From positions 27,487,357-27,551,356 of the forward strand of contig NC_088178.1 of assembly GCF_028769735.1 (NCBI RefSeq): a DNA stretch of 64,000 bases. Reading direction: 5' to 3'. How positions within the stretch are numbered: position 1 is the first letter of the stretch; every line of letters starts with the position of its first letter. A program made the position numbers and the translations under genes. The notes beneath the pieces were generated by a model. It ran no database searches. It had not been told where the DNA came from and saw only the letters and a program-made list of their open reading frames with translations. This stretch comes from Zonotrichia leucophrys gambelii (lineage: Eukaryota > Chordata > Aves > Passeriformes > Passerellidae). Shown in pieces: positions 61,801 through 64,000 of the stretch.

Positions 61801-64000
61801 ATCTGCAGACCTAATTCTGCACTGTTTGAAGAAACAGGATTTTGGGTTCATTTTTTATGTCACTCTAAGCCTGTTACTGCTCAGTTGTGTTGTTGAAAGC
61901 ACTTCCCCCGTCCCCAGGTACAGCTGGATGCAGGACAGCAGGGAATCTTCTCTTACTTCCATCAGTACACAGGATTCAATGGGGAAACTGAGATTTTATT
62001 TGGCCTAACTCATTGAATTTGACCACAGAAAGGCTGTTAAATAACAGCGAGGTTCCTTTCACATAGCTCCAGAATATTTTGAGGAAGATAATGAACACAG
62101 GAAAATCCAAACTTCTGTGACTTTGTACATTCAATCAGTCAATCCATGGTTACCCCAGGCCAGCCATTCCTGTTGCTTTGCTGACATTTTGGTCCTACTA
62201 CATGCCTGAAATCCTGGATCCTGGATCTACTTTGTCTAAATTGTAGGTTGGGCTTTTTTGGTGCTTGATCTTTGGTTGGGTCTGTAAAGCACAACTGCAG
62301 TGCCAGGACCAGTGTTTGCTCTTAATGAGCTCCTTGTTTTGGCTCAGGAGTTTGAGCTGGCAAACACTGCCATGCCTATTTTAGTTTGCACAGTTGAATA
62401 ATCCCATCAAAGCCAACAGGTCTGGACATGCCAACCACTGGCATTGCTGCATTATTAATTCCCAGTTTTACACATCCAGTCTCTTGATATACTCCACAAA
62501 AGCCTACCTAACCAAAAAGGGAGCCTGTGAGGTACAAAGATGTGGCTGAGGGATGTGAAGGTGTGAAACACTTCTGGCACTGTTCTGAGCAGGGCCTGTG
62601 TGATGGCCTTTGACACAAACTGAGGGGGTTTTGATTGAGATGGGCTTTTGCATGACACACCCCCAGTGAGTCCCATCTGTGACTGAATTCCATCCTGGAA
62701 TGTGAGAGTGGGGGTTGCTGGATATGTGGGAGGCTTCACAGAGCTCAGCTCAGAACCAGTGTGCCCCTGGTTCCTGTGCCTGAGCAAAACAGAGCAGGTG
62801 TTGGAGAGCAGCATGAAAGCAAGGGAGAAATCTATAAATGCAAACAGAAGGGACAGACAAGATTAGCCTTTATCTTAAAAAATGATTCAAGTGCAAAATG
62901 CAGTAACCAAAAATATAATTGCAACCCTACTGGCAGTCTGTCCAAGACAGGCTCGACCCCTGCTGTGGGAGTTGGCTTTCCCTCTTTGGAATAAGCATAG
63001 CAAGAGAACCTTCAAACATGAAAGAAAATGTGTTCAAAATTCTGAGGCAAATTGAAGTCTATTTTCAAATAAAACCAAGAAAAATTACATTGATATAGAA
63101 ATTATGGGAAATTTGAACTTGGTTTTGACAGGTAGGTACAAAATAACTTGTTTATTTAATATATGAATGTTGCAGTATCAGGACCACTCACACTTCACAC
63201 CCCTGTAGCTCTCCTACTGTCACCTGTGGTTGGGTTTGAGACACTCTTGTGGTACTCAGTAGCAAGTGGTGGCTGTGACATTTTCACCCAGTGTTTCTAT
63301 TTTTGAACACCGATTCTTCCACTAAAGAATACCTTTTCAACACTCCATTTAAAAGTATGCCTTTTAGTGCTTTTCACACTAACTTTCAGATGTTGAGAAA
63401 GGAATATTCTTTAATAACTTAGCTGTTAGTTTTCCATTTTAAAATAATGATCAAGTTACTAACATTTTATTTGGTGAATCTTCTGTGCTGGTAATAATGT
63501 TTCTGAGTAATAAGATAATGGTATATAATTGGTATAATGGAACATAGAGTTCTGAAAATTATTTTCTTTAAAGAAATCAGAGATATTACCAGAATTCTTT
63601 TCCCTAACAATACATACCAGTACCCTGGCACAGAATCAAAGGGGTTACTTCTTGGAAATTGAGTTTGTGATTTCCTTCATCTTGAAAAAAAACACATTCC
63701 TGATCTTCCCTGTGGATTAATCCCTGACTGTGGTGAGTACTGGAGGTATTTGGTGCACAATATTAAGTGTGAGGACAGTCTCAGGATCAGAATCTTATGG
63801 CACAAAACTGGGACAAACCCACGTTGCAAACTGGTGCCCTTAGGAGTCACCTTTTCAGCCCACCTGTGGGAACAGGATCTCAAAGGGTCACTGTGTTCGT
63901 GTCCAGCAGGTCTCTGCCATAGTTCATATCCCAATGTTCAATTTTTTGTTCTGGGCACAAACTGAAATTGTATCTGAGACATTTAATACATGTGCATTTG
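49816..64000. other. Intergenic sequence downstream of FGGY
   Basis: About 14 kb in which I can support no gene on either strand. Open frames are short (mostly under 120 codons), without recognisable domains or flanking splice patterns. No tRNA, rRNA or clear transposon is seen; there are only minor simple repeats (a TA/TG tract near 58246-58267 and an AT-rich imperfect duplication at 60348-60419). In human the next gene in this direction is HOOK1; I found no HOOK1-like exon, so if synteny holds it starts beyond the window. Confidence 0.75.
60348..60419. repeat. AT-rich imperfect direct repeat
   Basis: Two related segments of about 31 bp, 60348-60378 (CCTTATTTGCCAATTAATAA...) and 60389-60419 (CCTTTATTTGCCTATTATTA...), share a TTATTTGCC core followed by an AT-rich stretch ending in TTAATTGCC or TTAGTTGGC. 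The ends are also partly inverted (TTGCCAA and TTGGCAA). Confidence 0.55.

Noticed and set aside
49816..64000. HOOK1 or another downstream gene
   Set aside because: No exon with recognisable HOOK1 sequence was found on either strand, so no gene was called.

Overview
This is eukaryotic nuclear DNA from a bird, most likely a passerine. The coding sequence is split into short exons with GT-AG introns. The interspersed repeats are sparse and are mostly 5'-truncated CR1 LINE copies, the typical avian pattern. One copy at 38339-38466 has a tRNA-Ile-like head joined to a CR1-like tail, the architecture of the passerine SINE TguSINE1. There is no prokaryotic content: no operons, CRISPR or insertion sequences.

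The only protein-coding gene I can support is FGGY (FGGY carbohydrate kinase domain containing, a D-ribulokinase-type sugar kinase) on the + strand. The window opens inside one of its introns. It then contains the last eight coding exons: 6683-6790, 10438-10499, 15655-15802, 17139-17213, 20462-20582, 23160-23254, 48341-48402 and 49574-49655. These join in frame to give 250 C-terminal residues and a stop, which is most of the C-terminal FGGY kinase domain. The roughly 300 N-terminal residues must lie upstream of the window. A short 3' UTR follows, with an AATAAA at 49791. The penultimate intron is about 25 kb, far longer than its neighbours.

Region by region: 1-6682 is intron. 6683-23254 holds six exons, a 445-bp solo LTR (7404-7848), a CR1 copy (12313-12633), a four-copy 50-bp minisatellite (17580-17782), a cluster of strong hairpins (20853-20967) and, just past the last of these exons, a 45-bp tandem duplication (23842-23931). 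23255-48340 is one long intron with the SINE, three CR1 fragments (39860, 41551, 44893) and an 82-unit AAGGA microsatellite. 48403-49573 is the last intron; it changes abruptly from an AT-rich degenerate repeat to a CpG-rich CR1 copy. 49656-64000 is the 3' UTR and then gene-free intergenic sequence.

I found no new multigene system. The observations most worth a second look are a recursive-splice-like junction at the start of the exon at 6683, the nested hairpins at 20886-20967, the CpG-dense CR1 in the last intron, and the very long pure-purine microsatellite. Exon calls rest on recognised homology and reading-frame consistency from reading alone; no alignment or search was run.
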